From Massilia sp. NR 4-1 (GTDB lineage Bacteria > Pseudomonadota > Gammaproteobacteria > Burkholderiales > Burkholderiaceae_D): a stretch of DNA of 64,000 nt. A program made the translations under genes and the position numbers. A model generated the notes under the pieces. It ran no database searches. It was not told the origin of the DNA and saw only the letters and a program-made list of their open reading frames with translations. Location: NCBI RefSeq assembly GCF_001191005.1, contig NZ_CP012201.1, positions 4,154,001 through 4,218,000 of the forward strand. Direction: 5' to 3'. This document shows, one piece after another, positions 31,977-40,995 of this stretch. Positions within the stretch are counted from its first letter, which is position 1. Each line of letters opens with the position of its first letter.

Positions 31977-32828
31977 ATGCTGGTACAACTTTTTCGTTTC
32001 TTTTCTTTCTTCCCCCTGCCCGTGCTGCATGCCCTGGGCAGCGTGCTGGGCTGGATTGTTTTCCTGCTGTCGCCGTCCTACCGCAAACGCATGCGCGCCA
32101 ATATGCGCCAGGCCAAGGTCGGCGCCCACCTGCCGCAAGCGGTGGCCGAGGCCGGCAAGGCCATCGCCGAACTGCCCTTCATCTGGTGCGCCGATCCGGC
32201 CCGCGTCTCGCGCCACGCCAGCATGGAGAACTGGGAACTGGTGCAGCAGACGCTGGACGCCGGGCTCGGCATCGTCTTCCTGACCCCGCACTTGGGCTGC
32301 TTTGAAATCGTGGCCCAGGAAATCGCGCTGCGCCAGGAATTGATGGTGATGTACCGGCCGCCGAAGAAAGAGGCGATGAAGCCGCTGATCGAAGGCGCGC
32401 GCGCGCGCAAGAACCTGCTGCTGGCGCCGGCCAATATGGGCGGCGTACGCATGCTGGCCAAATTCCTCAAGAAGGGCCAGCCCATCGGCCTCTTGCCCGA
32501 CCAGGTGCCGCAGGAAGGCGATGGCGTCTGGGCCGACTTCTTCGGCCGCAGCGCCTACACCATGACCCTGCCGGCCAAGCTGGCCCAGTTGGGCGACGCG
32601 GTGGTCATCATCACCTATGCCGAGCGCCTGTCCTTCGGCCGCGGCTATGTGGTGCGCTTCGTGCCGTTTACCGGCTCGCTCGCTGGCGACTCGGCGGCCC
32701 AGGCGCGCGCCATCAACGCCGCCATGGAAGAGCTGATCCAGCGCAGCCCGGCCCAGTATTACTGGAGCTATAACCGCTACAAGGTGCCGGCCGGGGTGGC
32801 CGCGCCCGCCGCGCAGGAGGCCGCATGA
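31977..32828 (+). CDS. Lysophospholipid/lipid A acyltransferase family protein (LpxL/HtrB-like), HX4E type
   Basis: A 283-residue inner-membrane enzyme with one N-terminal hydrophobic segment (about 5-30). The active-site motif is TPHLGCFE (His-x4-Glu), and GLLPDQVPQEGDGVW is the second family block. LpxL-type enzymes add secondary acyl chains to lipid A. The C-terminal tail is Ala/Pro-rich. The next gene starts with an ATGA overlap and encodes a second, diverged member, so the pair may add two different acyl chains. It is divergent from metK. Confidence 0.9.
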   Translation: MLVQLFRFFSFFPLPVLHALGSVLGWIVFLLSPSYRKRMRANMRQAKVGAHLPQAVAEAGKAIAELPFIWCADPARVSRHASMENWELVQQTLDAGLGIVFLTPHLGCFEIVAQEIALRQELMVMYRPPKKEAMKPLIEGARARKNLLLAPANMGGVRMLAKFLKKGQPIGLLPDQVPQEGDGVWADFFGRSAYTMTLPAKLAQLGDAVVIITYAERLSFGRGYVVRFVPFTGSLAGDSAAQARAINAAMEELIQRSPAQYYWSYNRYKVPAGVAAPAAQEAA

Positions 32829-33706
32829 AACTCTTGCTTGGCTTGATGTGGCTGCTGCATTGGCTGCCCCTGCCCCTGCTGGGCCGTCTGGGCAATGGTA
32901 TCGGCAGCCTGCTGTTCCGCGTGATGGGGCCGCGCCGCCGCATCGCCCTGACCAATCTGCGCCTGACCATGCCGGAACTGAGCGAGGCCGCGCGCGTGGC
33001 GCTGGCGCGGCGCCACTTCCAGGCCTATTCGCGCAGCGTGCTGGAGCGCTCCATCCTGTGGTGGGCGTCCGAGGCGCGCCTCAAGCGCCTGATCCGCGTC
33101 GACCCGATGGGCGAGATTCCGGTGGCGGCGATGACGGAGAAGCCGACCGTGCTGCTGTGTCCGCACTTCGTCTGCCTGGATGTGGCGGGCGCCGCGATCG
33201 CCATGGAAACGAGCGCATCGTCGATGTACTCCCAGCAAAAAAACGATACTTTCGACGAAGTGCTGCGCGCCGGCCGCGCCCGCTTCAAGCCGGTGCGCCT
33301 GTTCACGCGGCAGGACGGCATCAAGCCGATTCTGCGCGCCTTGCGCGAACATCTGCCGTATTTCATGTTGCCGGACATGGATTTCGGCGCCAAAGACGCC
33401 GAGTTCGTGCCCTTCTTCGGCATCCCGGCGGCCACGCTGACGGCCACGGCGCGCATCGCCGCCGCCACCGGCGCCCAGGTGATGCCGGTGATCTGCACCT
33501 TCCTGCCGAATTATGCGGGGTATAGCGTCAAATTCTATCCAGTATGGGACAATTATCCCGGCACCGACATGGTGGCCGCGACGCGCCGCATGAATGAGTT
33601 CATCGAGGCGCGCGTGCGCGAATACCCGGAACAATATTTCTGGACGCATAAGCGCTTCAAGACGCGTCCCGATGGCGAACCGTCCTTCTATACGAACCCA
33701 CGATGA
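32825..33706 (+). CDS. Lipid A acyltransferase family protein (LpxL-like), HX4D type
   Basis: A 293-residue homologue of the preceding enzyme, with an N-terminal membrane segment (about 3-25) and the His-x4-Asp motif in LLCPHFVCLD. The binding block PYFMLPDMDFGAKD and the end QYFWTHKRFKTRP are typical. The acidic residue at the active site differs from its upstream neighbour, which suggests different acceptor or acyl chain preference (inference). It overlaps the preceding gene and dapF by four bases on each side, giving a three-gene translationally coupled unit. Confidence 0.92.
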   Translation: MKLLLGLMWLLHWLPLPLLGRLGNGIGSLLFRVMGPRRRIALTNLRLTMPELSEAARVALARRHFQAYSRSVLERSILWWASEARLKRLIRVDPMGEIPVAAMTEKPTVLLCPHFVCLDVAGAAIAMETSASSMYSQQKNDTFDEVLRAGRARFKPVRLFTRQDGIKPILRALREHLPYFMLPDMDFGAKDAEFVPFFGIPAATLTATARIAAATGAQVMPVICTFLPNYAGYSVKFYPVWDNYPGTDMVAATRRMNEFIEARVREYPEQYFWTHKRFKTRPDGEPSFYTNPR

Positions 33707-34566
33707 AACTCAAATTCACCAAGATGCACGGCGCGGGCAATGACTTCATCGTCATCGACGCCATCAACCAGCAAGTCGACTTCACCGCGGCCCAATGGCA
33801 GGCGCTGGCCGACCGCCGCTTCGGCATCGGCGCCGACCAGATCCTGGTGGTGGAAAAAGCCAGCCAGCCCGGCTGCGACTTCCGCTACCGCATCTTCAAC
33901 AACGATGGCGGCGAAGTCGAGCAATGCGGCAACGGCGCGCGCGCCTTCGTCAAATTCGTCGCCGAAAAAGGCTTGACCGGCAAGGCCCAGATCACGGTCG
34001 AAACCAAGGCCGGCATCATCTCGCCGCGCCTGGAAAGCGAAGGCAGCGTGACGGTCGACATGGGCGCGCCCGTGCTGGAGCCGGCCGCCATCCCCTTCGA
34101 TGCCGACGGCCTGCAGGGCCAGCCCGAAGGGCGCGACACGCTGTGGCCGCTGCTGCTGGAGCTCGGTGGCGAGCGCGAACAGGTGCAAGTGTCGGTGGTG
34201 TCGATGGGCAACCCGCACGCGGTGCAGGTGGTGGCCGACGTCGACCAGGCGCCGGTCGAGCTGACCGGCCCGCTGATCGAGCACCACCCGCGCTTCCCCA
34301 GGCGCGTCAATGCCGGCTTCATGCAGCTGATGAGCCGCCAGCACATCAAGCTGCGCGTGTTTGAACGCGGCGCCGGCGAAACCCTGGCCTGCGGCACAGG
34401 CGCCTGTGCCGCCGCCGTGGCCGGCATCCGGCGCGGCCTGCTTGATTCCCCGGTGCGGGTCGACGCCCGCGGCGGCCGCCTGTCGATCGCCTGGGCCGGC
34501 GAAGGCCAGCCGGTCTACCTCACCGGCCCCGCCGTCACCGTCTTCGAAGGCGAAATCAGCGTCTAA
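33703..34566 (+). CDS. dapF: Diaminopimelate epimerase
   Basis: A 287-residue enzyme that interconverts LL- and meso-diaminopimelate for lysine and peptidoglycan synthesis. The two catalytic cysteines are Cys75 in GGEVEQCGNGARAF and Cys230 in LACGTGACAAAVAG. MHGAGNDFIVID opens the protein. ATGA overlap with the acyltransferase gene ties cell wall precursor and lipid A genes together. Confidence 0.97.
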   Translation: MKLKFTKMHGAGNDFIVIDAINQQVDFTAAQWQALADRRFGIGADQILVVEKASQPGCDFRYRIFNNDGGEVEQCGNGARAFVKFVAEKGLTGKAQITVETKAGIISPRLESEGSVTVDMGAPVLEPAAIPFDADGLQGQPEGRDTLWPLLLELGGEREQVQVSVVSMGNPHAVQVVADVDQAPVELTGPLIEHHPRFPRRVNAGFMQLMSRQHIKLRVFERGAGETLACGTGACAAAVAGIRRGLLDSPVRVDARGGRLSIAWAGEGQPVYLTGPAVTVFEGEISV

Positions 34567-34594
34567 GGCGCCTCCGCCGTTGGCGCCAACTCAA

Positions 34595-34636
34595 ACCATG
34601 TCCGACCTTGCTGCCGGACACCAGGCTGGACATGGT
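34595..34636. terminator. Hairpin between convergent dapF and Sel1-repeat gene
   Basis: ACCATGTCC and GGACATGGT form a 9-bp stem with a 24-base loop. There is no T run, so termination would be factor-dependent. Confidence 0.4.
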
Positions 34637-34662
34637 GGGCGGCAGCGCAAAGGGTGGCGGGC

Positions 34663-36276
34663 TCAGGCGGCGAGCAGATCGCCGCCGGCGACGCTGATGA
34701 GCCAGGTCTTGAAGCGGTAGAGGCGCTGGCGGTAGTTGCCTTCGGGACCGGCCAGGCTGCAGTCGATCTGTTCGAACTGGCGCTGGATGCGGTCCAGCGC
34801 CTGGCGCTGCTGGGCGCTGCGGATCAGCACCAGGCGCCGCTTGCTGCGGCCATAGCTGGCGCGGATGTCGATCACCAGGCAGTGGCCCTGGTCGGCCGCC
34901 TTGACGTCGAGCAGCAGCGCTTCGGCGCGGCTGAGCTGGAACAGGCTGGCCAGTTCGATGCGGGCCGCCAGCAAGGGCTGGCTGCTGAGCAATTCGCGCG
35001 TGAGCAGGGGCAGGAGCGTGCTGGCCCAGCTTTCGGGCGCCCCCGCCGGCGCGATGCGGTCGAGCGCGGCCTGCGCTTCGGCGCTGCCTTGGGACGCGGC
35101 CTTCTGCAGCCAGTAGGCGGCGCGCACATCGTTCTGCTCGCCGCCACGGCGGGTGCGCCAGGCGTGGATGCCGCATTCGAGCTGGGCGCCGCTATGGCCC
35201 ATATCGGCGGCGCGCTCCAGGCAGGCTTGCGCTTCGAGCAGGCTGCGCTGGGAAAATTCCGGTTTGTTATAGATGCGCGACAGGGCGAACCAGGCTTCGG
35301 CCAGCCCCTGTTCGCCGGCCTGGGTCAGCCAGCGGATGGCGCGCTTGAAATTGACGGCGCCATTGCCGCGCGGCATGCGATCGCCTTCGCAATTCATGCG
35401 CGCAAACGAGAGGCCCAGCGCCAGCTGGGCGTTGCGGTCGCCGCCATGGGCGGCCAGTTCGCGGAAGCGCAGCAGGTCGGCCTCATCGGCGGCGTGCGGC
35501 GCGGCGCCGCTGTCGGCCAGTTCGCTCAGCGCCTGGGCGCAGCGCGCGAACAGCTGGCTCTGCGGAGTTTCCAACTGCCAGCCGGCGGCGCGCGCCGCTT
35601 CCAGGTCCTGCGGCGCTTGCTGCGCCAGCGTGCGCGCCAACGCCTGGGCCTGGACCAGGAAGCCGCTGCGCGGCAAATCTTGCCAGGCCTGTTCCAGCTG
35701 GGCATTGATGGCGTTGGCGGCGCGCGCGGCGTCGGCCAGGCTGGCCGGCGCGCTGTCGCAGCGCAAGGGCGGGCTGGCGGGCGGGGCGGCCGGCTCGGCA
35801 CTGGCGCCGGACGCCGGCGCGCGCGCCACACTGGCTTCGCTGCGCGGCGCGGCCGGCGCCATGCCGGGCCAGCCGGCCAGCAGGCGCTGCGCCTGCGGCA
35901 TGCCGGCCTGGGCCGCCGCCTGCAGCGCGCGCCACGCCTTGCCGCGCAAGGCGGCGCTGGCCGTGGCCGTCCGCTGCACCAGCTGGGCCAGCACCACGGC
36001 CGCCGGCAACAGGCCGGCGTCGCTGGCCCGCTCATACCATTCCAGCACGGCGTCGCCGCCGTGCTGGGCGTATTCAAAACTGATGTGTTGGCCGATCAGG
36101 CGCCAGGCGTCTTCCTGTCCTTGCTGGGCGGCACGACTGAGCCAGTGCAAGGCGGTGGGCATGCTCATCGGCAGGCTGGCGCCGCCGAATAAATACAGCC
36201 GGCCCAGGGCCAGCTGGCAGGAAGGGTCGCCTGCGCGCGCCCCCCGGATGATCCCTAGCTCTTCACGGTTCGCCAT
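34663..36276 (-). CDS. Sel1-like/TPR repeat protein
   Basis: A 537-residue protein without a signal peptide. Sel1-like repeats (pattern A-x2-G-x4-Q-x2-L-G, for example GDPSCQLALGRLYLFGG and GEQGLAEAWFALSRIYN) occur at about 10-130 and 240-340. They are separated by an Ala/Pro-rich stretch (about 155-200). The C-terminal 120 residues form a separate mixed domain with LLLDVKAADQGHCLVIDIRASYG and a Trp-containing end. Sel1 repeats bind other proteins; no enzyme motif is visible. The start is the ATG at 36276 behind GTGGAA; an earlier ATG in frame has no homology support. The partner is unknown. Confidence 0.82.
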   Translation of the reverse strand: MANREELGIIRGARAGDPSCQLALGRLYLFGGASLPMSMPTALHWLSRAAQQGQEDAWRLIGQHISFEYAQHGGDAVLEWYERASDAGLLPAAVVLAQLVQRTATASAALRGKAWRALQAAAQAGMPQAQRLLAGWPGMAPAAPRSEASVARAPASGASAEPAAPPASPPLRCDSAPASLADAARAANAINAQLEQAWQDLPRSGFLVQAQALARTLAQQAPQDLEAARAAGWQLETPQSQLFARCAQALSELADSGAAPHAADEADLLRFRELAAHGGDRNAQLALGLSFARMNCEGDRMPRGNGAVNFKRAIRWLTQAGEQGLAEAWFALSRIYNKPEFSQRSLLEAQACLERAADMGHSGAQLECGIHAWRTRRGGEQNDVRAAYWLQKAASQGSAEAQAALDRIAPAGAPESWASTLLPLLTRELLSSQPLLAARIELASLFQLSRAEALLLDVKAADQGHCLVIDIRASYGRSKRRLVLIRSAQQRQALDRIQRQFEQIDCSLAGPEGNYRQRLYRFKTWLISVAGGDLLAA

Positions 36277-36727
36277 CGTTCCACTATGTATTGGTTCATC
36301 CAAGCAAACACTGCTTGGGTGCGGGTCCGAGCTGCTTTTCCGATGATATTGCCACAAACCAAATGCACTACGCGATGGCTGATTGAGGCGAGTGTCGCGT
36401 GGCCGCCTCACTCCGCACCGCGAAATGGCGGGCGCTTGATCTGGCGCAAAGAAGGCGGAGGAACAAGAGCGCCAGACTCATGGGGCAATATAGACAACAA
36501 ATCAGCAATGCGTTGGAATTAAGCGTTTCAGAAATACAACAGGAAGCCTGAATTCACGGGCTTTTGACCAAATTTTGTGGCTTCAATCAACCAAGACGGC
36601 CGTGTTAGCGGGGACCAGCCAGTAAGGTGCAGTCATCCGGGTGCACGCAGCGCACTCCCGCGAGTGTTCGAGACGCACTCCTGGCTTTTGGATCTTTTGA
36701 ACGATTATTCTTATAAAGGAAGAACAA
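36277..36727. promoter_or_regulatory. Long intergenic region upstream of the first porin
   Basis: This 451-base gap, the longest in the window, has no convincing gene. The right part, less GC-rich, should hold the porin promoter: a TTATAA lies 20 bases before the ATG, directly in front of AAGGAAG. A small hairpin (CACTC / GAGTG, 36653-36666) lies in the probable leader. Porin leaders are often targets of small RNAs, which would fit, but no site can be named. Confidence 0.5.
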
Positions 36728-37762
36728 ATGAAGAAATCCCTGCTGGCCTTGGCAATGATGGGAGCCTTCAGCGGCGCCTACGCGCAATCGTCGGTCACGA
36801 TCTACGGCACGGTCGACGCCGGCCTGCTGAAGCAAACGGGCACGACCACCCAAGTGAGCAAACGGGATAACAATAAACTGGGCTTCCGCGGCGTGGAAGA
36901 CCTGGGCAGCGGCTTGAAAGCGCTGTTCCAGCTGGAAATCCGCTATGAGTCGGATACCGGCACCATCGAAAACACGTCCGGCGCCAACAGCCGTCCGCTG
37001 TTCCAGGGCCAGAGCCGGGTCGGCCTGCAAGGCGACTTCGGCACCATCCGCTTCGGCCGCGGCCTGTCGGCCTACCAGGAAACCTCCACCGGCTACGAGC
37101 CCTGGTCCGGCATGCCGACCCCGGTCGGCTTCCAGACCGACCTGCATGTGGCCGGCTATACCAGCGATCCGCTGAGCCAGGTGGGCAACTCGCGCAACCG
37201 CTTCTCCAACGCGGTCTTCTACAACACCCCGGTCTACAACGGCTTCCAGCTGAATGTGACGGTGGCCGCCAAGGAAGCCAACAACAGCCCGGCCATCATC
37301 GGCCGCGGCACCGCGCTGGCGCCGCAATACCCGGCCAACGCCGTGCCTTCGGCCAATCCGTATTCGGTCAGCGCCACCTATACCGCGCCGAGCTTCTCGC
37401 TGATGGCGGGCGGCGAGCGCAATGCCGTGGAAACCAAGCTGTGGTCGGTGGCCGCCTGGGTCAAGCCGATCGCCGACCTGAAGCTGATGGCCTCCTACCA
37501 GCACCAGGACGAGGGCCACACCAAGGCCGTCAACGACACCACCAAGGCCTGGGTGGTGGGTGCCAACTACACCGTGGGCATGGGCAAGATCCTGGCCGGC
37601 TATGGCCGCAAGGAGCCCGACGGCTTGCCGAAGACCAAGCAGTTCTCGCTCGGCTATGAGCACAATCTGTCGGCCCGCACCTATCTGTACATCGACGCTT
37701 CGAATAAAAAAGCCGCCACCAAGGTGAATACCTTCAGCCTGGGTGTGCACCACAACTTCTGA
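36728..37762 (+). CDS. Outer membrane porin (Gram-negative trimeric type)
   Basis: A 344-residue porin. The signal peptide (1-19, ending SGAYAQ) is followed by the typical start SSVTIYGTVDAGL. A 16-stranded barrel is indicated by alternating aromatic strands and by LGFRGVEDLGSGLKALFQLE, RFGRGLSAYQ and the C-terminal GVHHNF ending in Phe. Such porins let small solutes diffuse through the outer membrane in Burkholderiales. AAGGAAG precedes the ATG. It is monocistronic, with its own terminator, and next to a longer paralogue. Confidence 0.95.
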   Translation: MKKSLLALAMMGAFSGAYAQSSVTIYGTVDAGLLKQTGTTTQVSKRDNNKLGFRGVEDLGSGLKALFQLEIRYESDTGTIENTSGANSRPLFQGQSRVGLQGDFGTIRFGRGLSAYQETSTGYEPWSGMPTPVGFQTDLHVAGYTSDPLSQVGNSRNRFSNAVFYNTPVYNGFQLNVTVAAKEANNSPAIIGRGTALAPQYPANAVPSANPYSVSATYTAPSFSLMAGGERNAVETKLWSVAAWVKPIADLKLMASYQHQDEGHTKAVNDTTKAWVVGANYTVGMGKILAGYGRKEPDGLPKTKQFSLGYEHNLSARTYLYIDASNKKAATKVNTFSLGVHHNF

Positions 37763-37782
37763 GATGCCTCGCGCATGAACTG

Positions 37783-37814
37783 GGCGGCCATGGGCAACCA
37801 TGCCGCCTTTTTTT
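37783..37814 (+). terminator. Intrinsic terminator of the first porin gene
   Basis: GGCGGC-C-ATGG pairs with CCAT-GCCGCC around GCAA, with one bulged C, followed by seven T. Confidence 0.88.
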
Positions 37815-37898
37815 CGACGGAGACGTGGCCGCTGGTGTGTTTCGCATTGAATTAGTACGGACGTTCGTTTTTCAATACAAAAACATTCAGGAGACAGC

Positions 37899-39194
37899 AT
37901 GAAGAACCGATTCCTTGCCTTAGCCGTTGCAGCATGCTTTGCCGGGCCGGCCCTGGCCCAATCCTCGGTCACGATCTACGGCATCGCCGATGCCGGCGTC
38001 ATGTATGTGAACAATGGCGGCAACGATTCGCGCACCAAGCTGGTGAGCGGCATCGCCGACGGTTCGCGCCTCGGCTTCAAGGGAACGGAAGATATCGGCG
38101 GCGGCTACAAGGCCATCTTCAATCTGGAAGCGCGGGTCGAACTCGACACCGGGCGCCAGCAGACCGGCAACCTCAGCGCGAACCAGGGTTACGCCCTGAC
38201 CAAGGGCTTGAACTTCACCGTGCCGCCGGCCGCCGGCGGCGCCGCCACCGCCGCCCGCCTGCTGGCCGGGGTGCAGGGCGCGCTGCAGCCGGCCGTCAAC
38301 GTCAACATCAACGGCGCCCTGTTCGACCGCACCTCGATGGTGGGCCTGGTGACGCCGGTGGGCGCGATCCTGATGGGCCGCATGTATACGCCCGGCTACG
38401 AAGTGTTCAATAACGGCGACGTGTTCGAATCGGGCACGGCGGCCGGCTGGGGCGGCATCGTCGGCGGCCTGGGCGGCCTGCTCACGGCCGGCATCGCGAT
38501 CCGCTCCGACAAGGCGATCCAGTACCGCATCGAACTGCCGAACGGCATCGGCGCGGCCTTGATGTATGGCTTCGAACGGTCCGGCTATATCGGCATGGAC
38601 AAGAAATCCTATGGCGCCAACCTGCGCTACAAGGCCAATGGCTGGGACCTGGGCGCGGCCTACAATTACGGCGCCGACCAGGTCGGCAACCGCGGCCTGG
38701 TGACGCACACCCTGGCCGGCTCCTATGCCTTCGACAACTGGAAGCTCTTCCTCGGCGCGCACAAGCAGAAGAACGAGAACTCGGTCATCATCCGCTACGC
38801 CAACGAGCAGCTGGCGCCGACGTTTACCGCCTTCGGCCCGGCCCTGGGCCCGCTGCTGGCGGGCCAGCTGAACGCCGCGCTGGTGCGCAATTTCTATCTG
38901 GACGCGGTCAGCTACCAGGTCGGCTTCCACTACCGCATGGGCGCGGGCCGCCTGATGGCCTCCATCGTCAAGCAGGACGACCGGCGCGCCAATCCGAGCG
39001 ACGCCACCCAGTACGGCATCGGCTACGACTACAATCTGTCCAAGCGCACCGACCTGTACACGGTGGCCGCTTACATAAAAAACAAGAACGAAGGTCAATA
39101 TGCTATCGGCGCCGCCAGCGCCTCGGGCGGCTTCACCGCCGTGCCCGGCCAGTCCAGCAAAGGCCTCCAGATCGGCATGCGCCACCGCTTCTAA
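37899..39194 (+). CDS. Outer membrane porin, longer paralogue
   Basis: A 431-residue porin sharing the N-terminal plan of its neighbour (signal peptide ending PALAQ, then SSVTIYGIADAGV, LGFKGTEDIGGGYKAIFNLE) and a C-terminal IGMRHRF. It is about 90 residues longer. Extra sequence lies at about 95-140 (a Gly/Ala-rich stretch, PPAAGGAATAARLL) and in a second loop near 185-205 (GGIVGGLGGLLTAG), which are probably extracellular or constriction loops. It should therefore differ in selectivity from the first porin. Ribosome site CAGGAGA precedes the ATG. Confidence 0.94.
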   Translation: MKNRFLALAVAACFAGPALAQSSVTIYGIADAGVMYVNNGGNDSRTKLVSGIADGSRLGFKGTEDIGGGYKAIFNLEARVELDTGRQQTGNLSANQGYALTKGLNFTVPPAAGGAATAARLLAGVQGALQPAVNVNINGALFDRTSMVGLVTPVGAILMGRMYTPGYEVFNNGDVFESGTAAGWGGIVGGLGGLLTAGIAIRSDKAIQYRIELPNGIGAALMYGFERSGYIGMDKKSYGANLRYKANGWDLGAAYNYGADQVGNRGLVTHTLAGSYAFDNWKLFLGAHKQKNENSVIIRYANEQLAPTFTAFGPALGPLLAGQLNAALVRNFYLDAVSYQVGFHYRMGAGRLMASIVKQDDRRANPSDATQYGIGYDYNLSKRTDLYTVAAYIKNKNEGQYAIGAASASGGFTAVPGQSSKGLQIGMRHRF

Positions 39195-39210
39195 AGCCCG
39201 CCCATCCCGC

Positions 39211-39237
39211 AAAAAGACGCCTGCGGGCGTCTTTTTT
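39211..39237 (+). terminator. Intrinsic terminator of the second porin gene
   Basis: AAAAAGACGCC and GGCGTCTTTTTT around TGCG. Its A and T tracts make it usable in both directions. Confidence 0.9.
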
Positions 39238-39288
39238 CCGGCCCGCGTCGGGTAAAATGTCTGTTGGCTCCAACACGACCTGATTAAA

Positions 39289-39960
39289 ATGACCGCAACA
39301 CTGGATTCCAAGACCGTCGCGCAATACCTGGCTGACCACCCGCATTTCTTCGAAGAACACGCTAATCTGCTGGGCGAAGTAAAGCTGTCCAGCCCGCTGA
39401 CGGGACGGGCCGTGTCGCTGCAGGAGCGGCAGATGGAAGTGATGCGCGAGAAATACAAGGCGCTGGAACTGCGCATGGCCGATCTGAGCCGCAACGCCCA
39501 GGAAAACCAGACCATCGCCAACCGCTTCCACAGCTGGAACCAGAAGCTGCTACAGCCGCGCGCCTTGGCCGCGCTGCCGCGCGACTTGGTGGAGGGCCTG
39601 AAACACAGCTTCCACGTGCCGCAAGCCACGCTGCGCCTGTTCACCCCGGCCGCCGCCTATGCCGGCGAATGGTTCGCCCAGGACGTGTCGGACGACGCGC
39701 GCCTGTTCGGCAACAGCCTGCAGGCGCCTTACTGCGGCAGCAACAACGATTTCGAGGCGGTGCGCTGGCTGGACGATGCGGCCAGCATCCAGTCCACCGT
39801 CATCATCGCCCTGCGCCAGCCCGGCAGCAAGGGCGCCGCCTTCGGCCTGCTGATCCTCGGCTCGCCCGACACCGAACGCTTCACGTCGCTGATGGCCACC
39901 GACTTCCTGGTGCATATCGGCGAAACGGCCAGCGTCGCGCTGGCCCCGCTGACGGCCTGA
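39289..39960 (+). CDS. DUF484 family protein
   Basis: A 223-residue GAF-like protein of the DUF484 family. The N-terminal VAQYLADHPHFFEEHANLL is its signature, followed by a helical coiled segment (about 45-80) and a GAF-fold domain. The family is nearly always encoded directly before xerC, as here, with four bases between the genes. A function in recombination or division has not been demonstrated. A TAAAAT box lies about 30 bases before the ATG. Confidence 0.92.
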   Translation: MTATLDSKTVAQYLADHPHFFEEHANLLGEVKLSSPLTGRAVSLQERQMEVMREKYKALELRMADLSRNAQENQTIANRFHSWNQKLLQPRALAALPRDLVEGLKHSFHVPQATLRLFTPAAAYAGEWFAQDVSDDARLFGNSLQAPYCGSNNDFEAVRWLDDAASIQSTVIIALRQPGSKGAAFGLLILGSPDTERFTSLMATDFLVHIGETASVALAPLTA

Positions 39961-39964
39961 CCCC

Positions 39965-40915
39965 ATGAGCGCGCCGCGCGCCAAGCCGGACTGGGTGGAC
40001 GCCTTCCTCGACCAGCTGGCCGCGCAGCGCAAACTGTCCCCGCATACCGTGGCCGCCTATGGCCGCGACCTGGGCGAGCTGCTCGAACTCAGCGGCAAGG
40101 CCGGCTGGGCCGCGCTGGACCAGCACGCCATCCGCCGCTACACGGCCAAACTCCACGCCCGCGGCCTCGATCCGCGCTCGATCGCGCGCAAGCTGTCGAG
40201 CTGGCGCGGCTTTTTCGACTGGCTGGGCCGCCAGCAGAGCCTGGCCGCCAACCCGGTCCAGGGCGTGCGCCCGCCCAAACGCGCCAAAACCCTGCCCAAA
40301 GCCCTGTCGGTGGATGATGCCGTGCAACTGGTGGCGACGCCGGCGCGCACGGCCGCCGCCGCCCAGGAGCCGGCCGAGTTGTGCAACCACGCCATGTTCG
40401 AGCTGCTGTATTCGAGCGGGCTGCGGGTGTCCGAGCTGGCCGGCCTCGACCTGCGCTTCCACAAGGCCGAAGAGGGCCAGCCCGCCTCGGCCGGCTGGCT
40501 GGAAGCCGACAATGCCGAAGTGGTCGTCACCGGCAAGGGCGGCAAGATGCGCCGCGTGCCGGTCGGCAGCGCCGCCCTGGCCGCGCTGGGCGCCTGGCTG
40601 GCCGTGCGTCCGGCCGCCAGCGACGGCAGCGCCGCCCTCTTCCTCAACGAGCGCGGCCGGCGCGTCTCGCCGCGCGTGGTGCAGCTGCGCCTGGCCCGCC
40701 ATGCCCAGGCCACCGGGGCGCCGGTGCACGTCCACCCGCATATGCTGCGCCACTCGTTCGCCTCGCACGTGCTGCAATCCTCGGGCGACCTGCGCGCCGT
40801 GCAGGACATGCTGGGCCACGCCAGCATCACCTCGACCCAGGTGTATACCGCCCTCGATTTCCAGCATCTGGCCCAGGTTTACGACAAGGCCCATCCGCGG
40901 GCTAAAATCAAGTAA
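39965..40915 (+). CDS. xerC: Tyrosine recombinase XerC
   Basis: A 316-residue recombinase that with XerD resolves chromosome dimers at dif near the replication terminus. The N-terminal SAM-like DNA-binding domain (about 8-95) is followed by a catalytic domain. The active-site residues are visible: Arg in SSGLRVSEL, Lys in GKGGKMR, His and Arg in HPHMLRHSFASH, His in LGHASI and the nucleophilic Tyr in STQVYTALD. The DUF484 gene upstream is the conserved operon partner. Confidence 0.96.
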   Translation: MSAPRAKPDWVDAFLDQLAAQRKLSPHTVAAYGRDLGELLELSGKAGWAALDQHAIRRYTAKLHARGLDPRSIARKLSSWRGFFDWLGRQQSLAANPVQGVRPPKRAKTLPKALSVDDAVQLVATPARTAAAAQEPAELCNHAMFELLYSSGLRVSELAGLDLRFHKAEEGQPASAGWLEADNAEVVVTGKGGKMRRVPVGSAALAALGAWLAVRPAASDGSAALFLNERGRRVSPRVVQLRLARHAQATGAPVHVHPHMLRHSFASHVLQSSGDLRAVQDMLGHASITSTQVYTALDFQHLAQVYDKAHPRAKIK

Positions 40916-40995
40916 GCCCGGCTGCCGTCCCTGATTTGGCAGCGCGCCGGGAATTCCGGCATAATCGGCCGATTCTATTTGCAGCAAGGCAGACC

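Noticed and set aside
36277..36727. A hidden small gene in the porin upstream region
   Set aside because: Short open frames here lack ribosome sites and their composition does not resemble that of the neighbouring genes, so the region is better read as regulatory.
39263..39274. GTTGG-CT-CCAAC as a regulatory hairpin before the DUF484 gene
   Set aside because: Only five base pairs with a two-base loop, which is too tight to be stable; likely chance.
39965..40915. Integrase of a mobile element
   Set aside because: The protein is XerC by its DUF484 partner and domain layout. No attachment repeats, tRNA or cargo are nearby.
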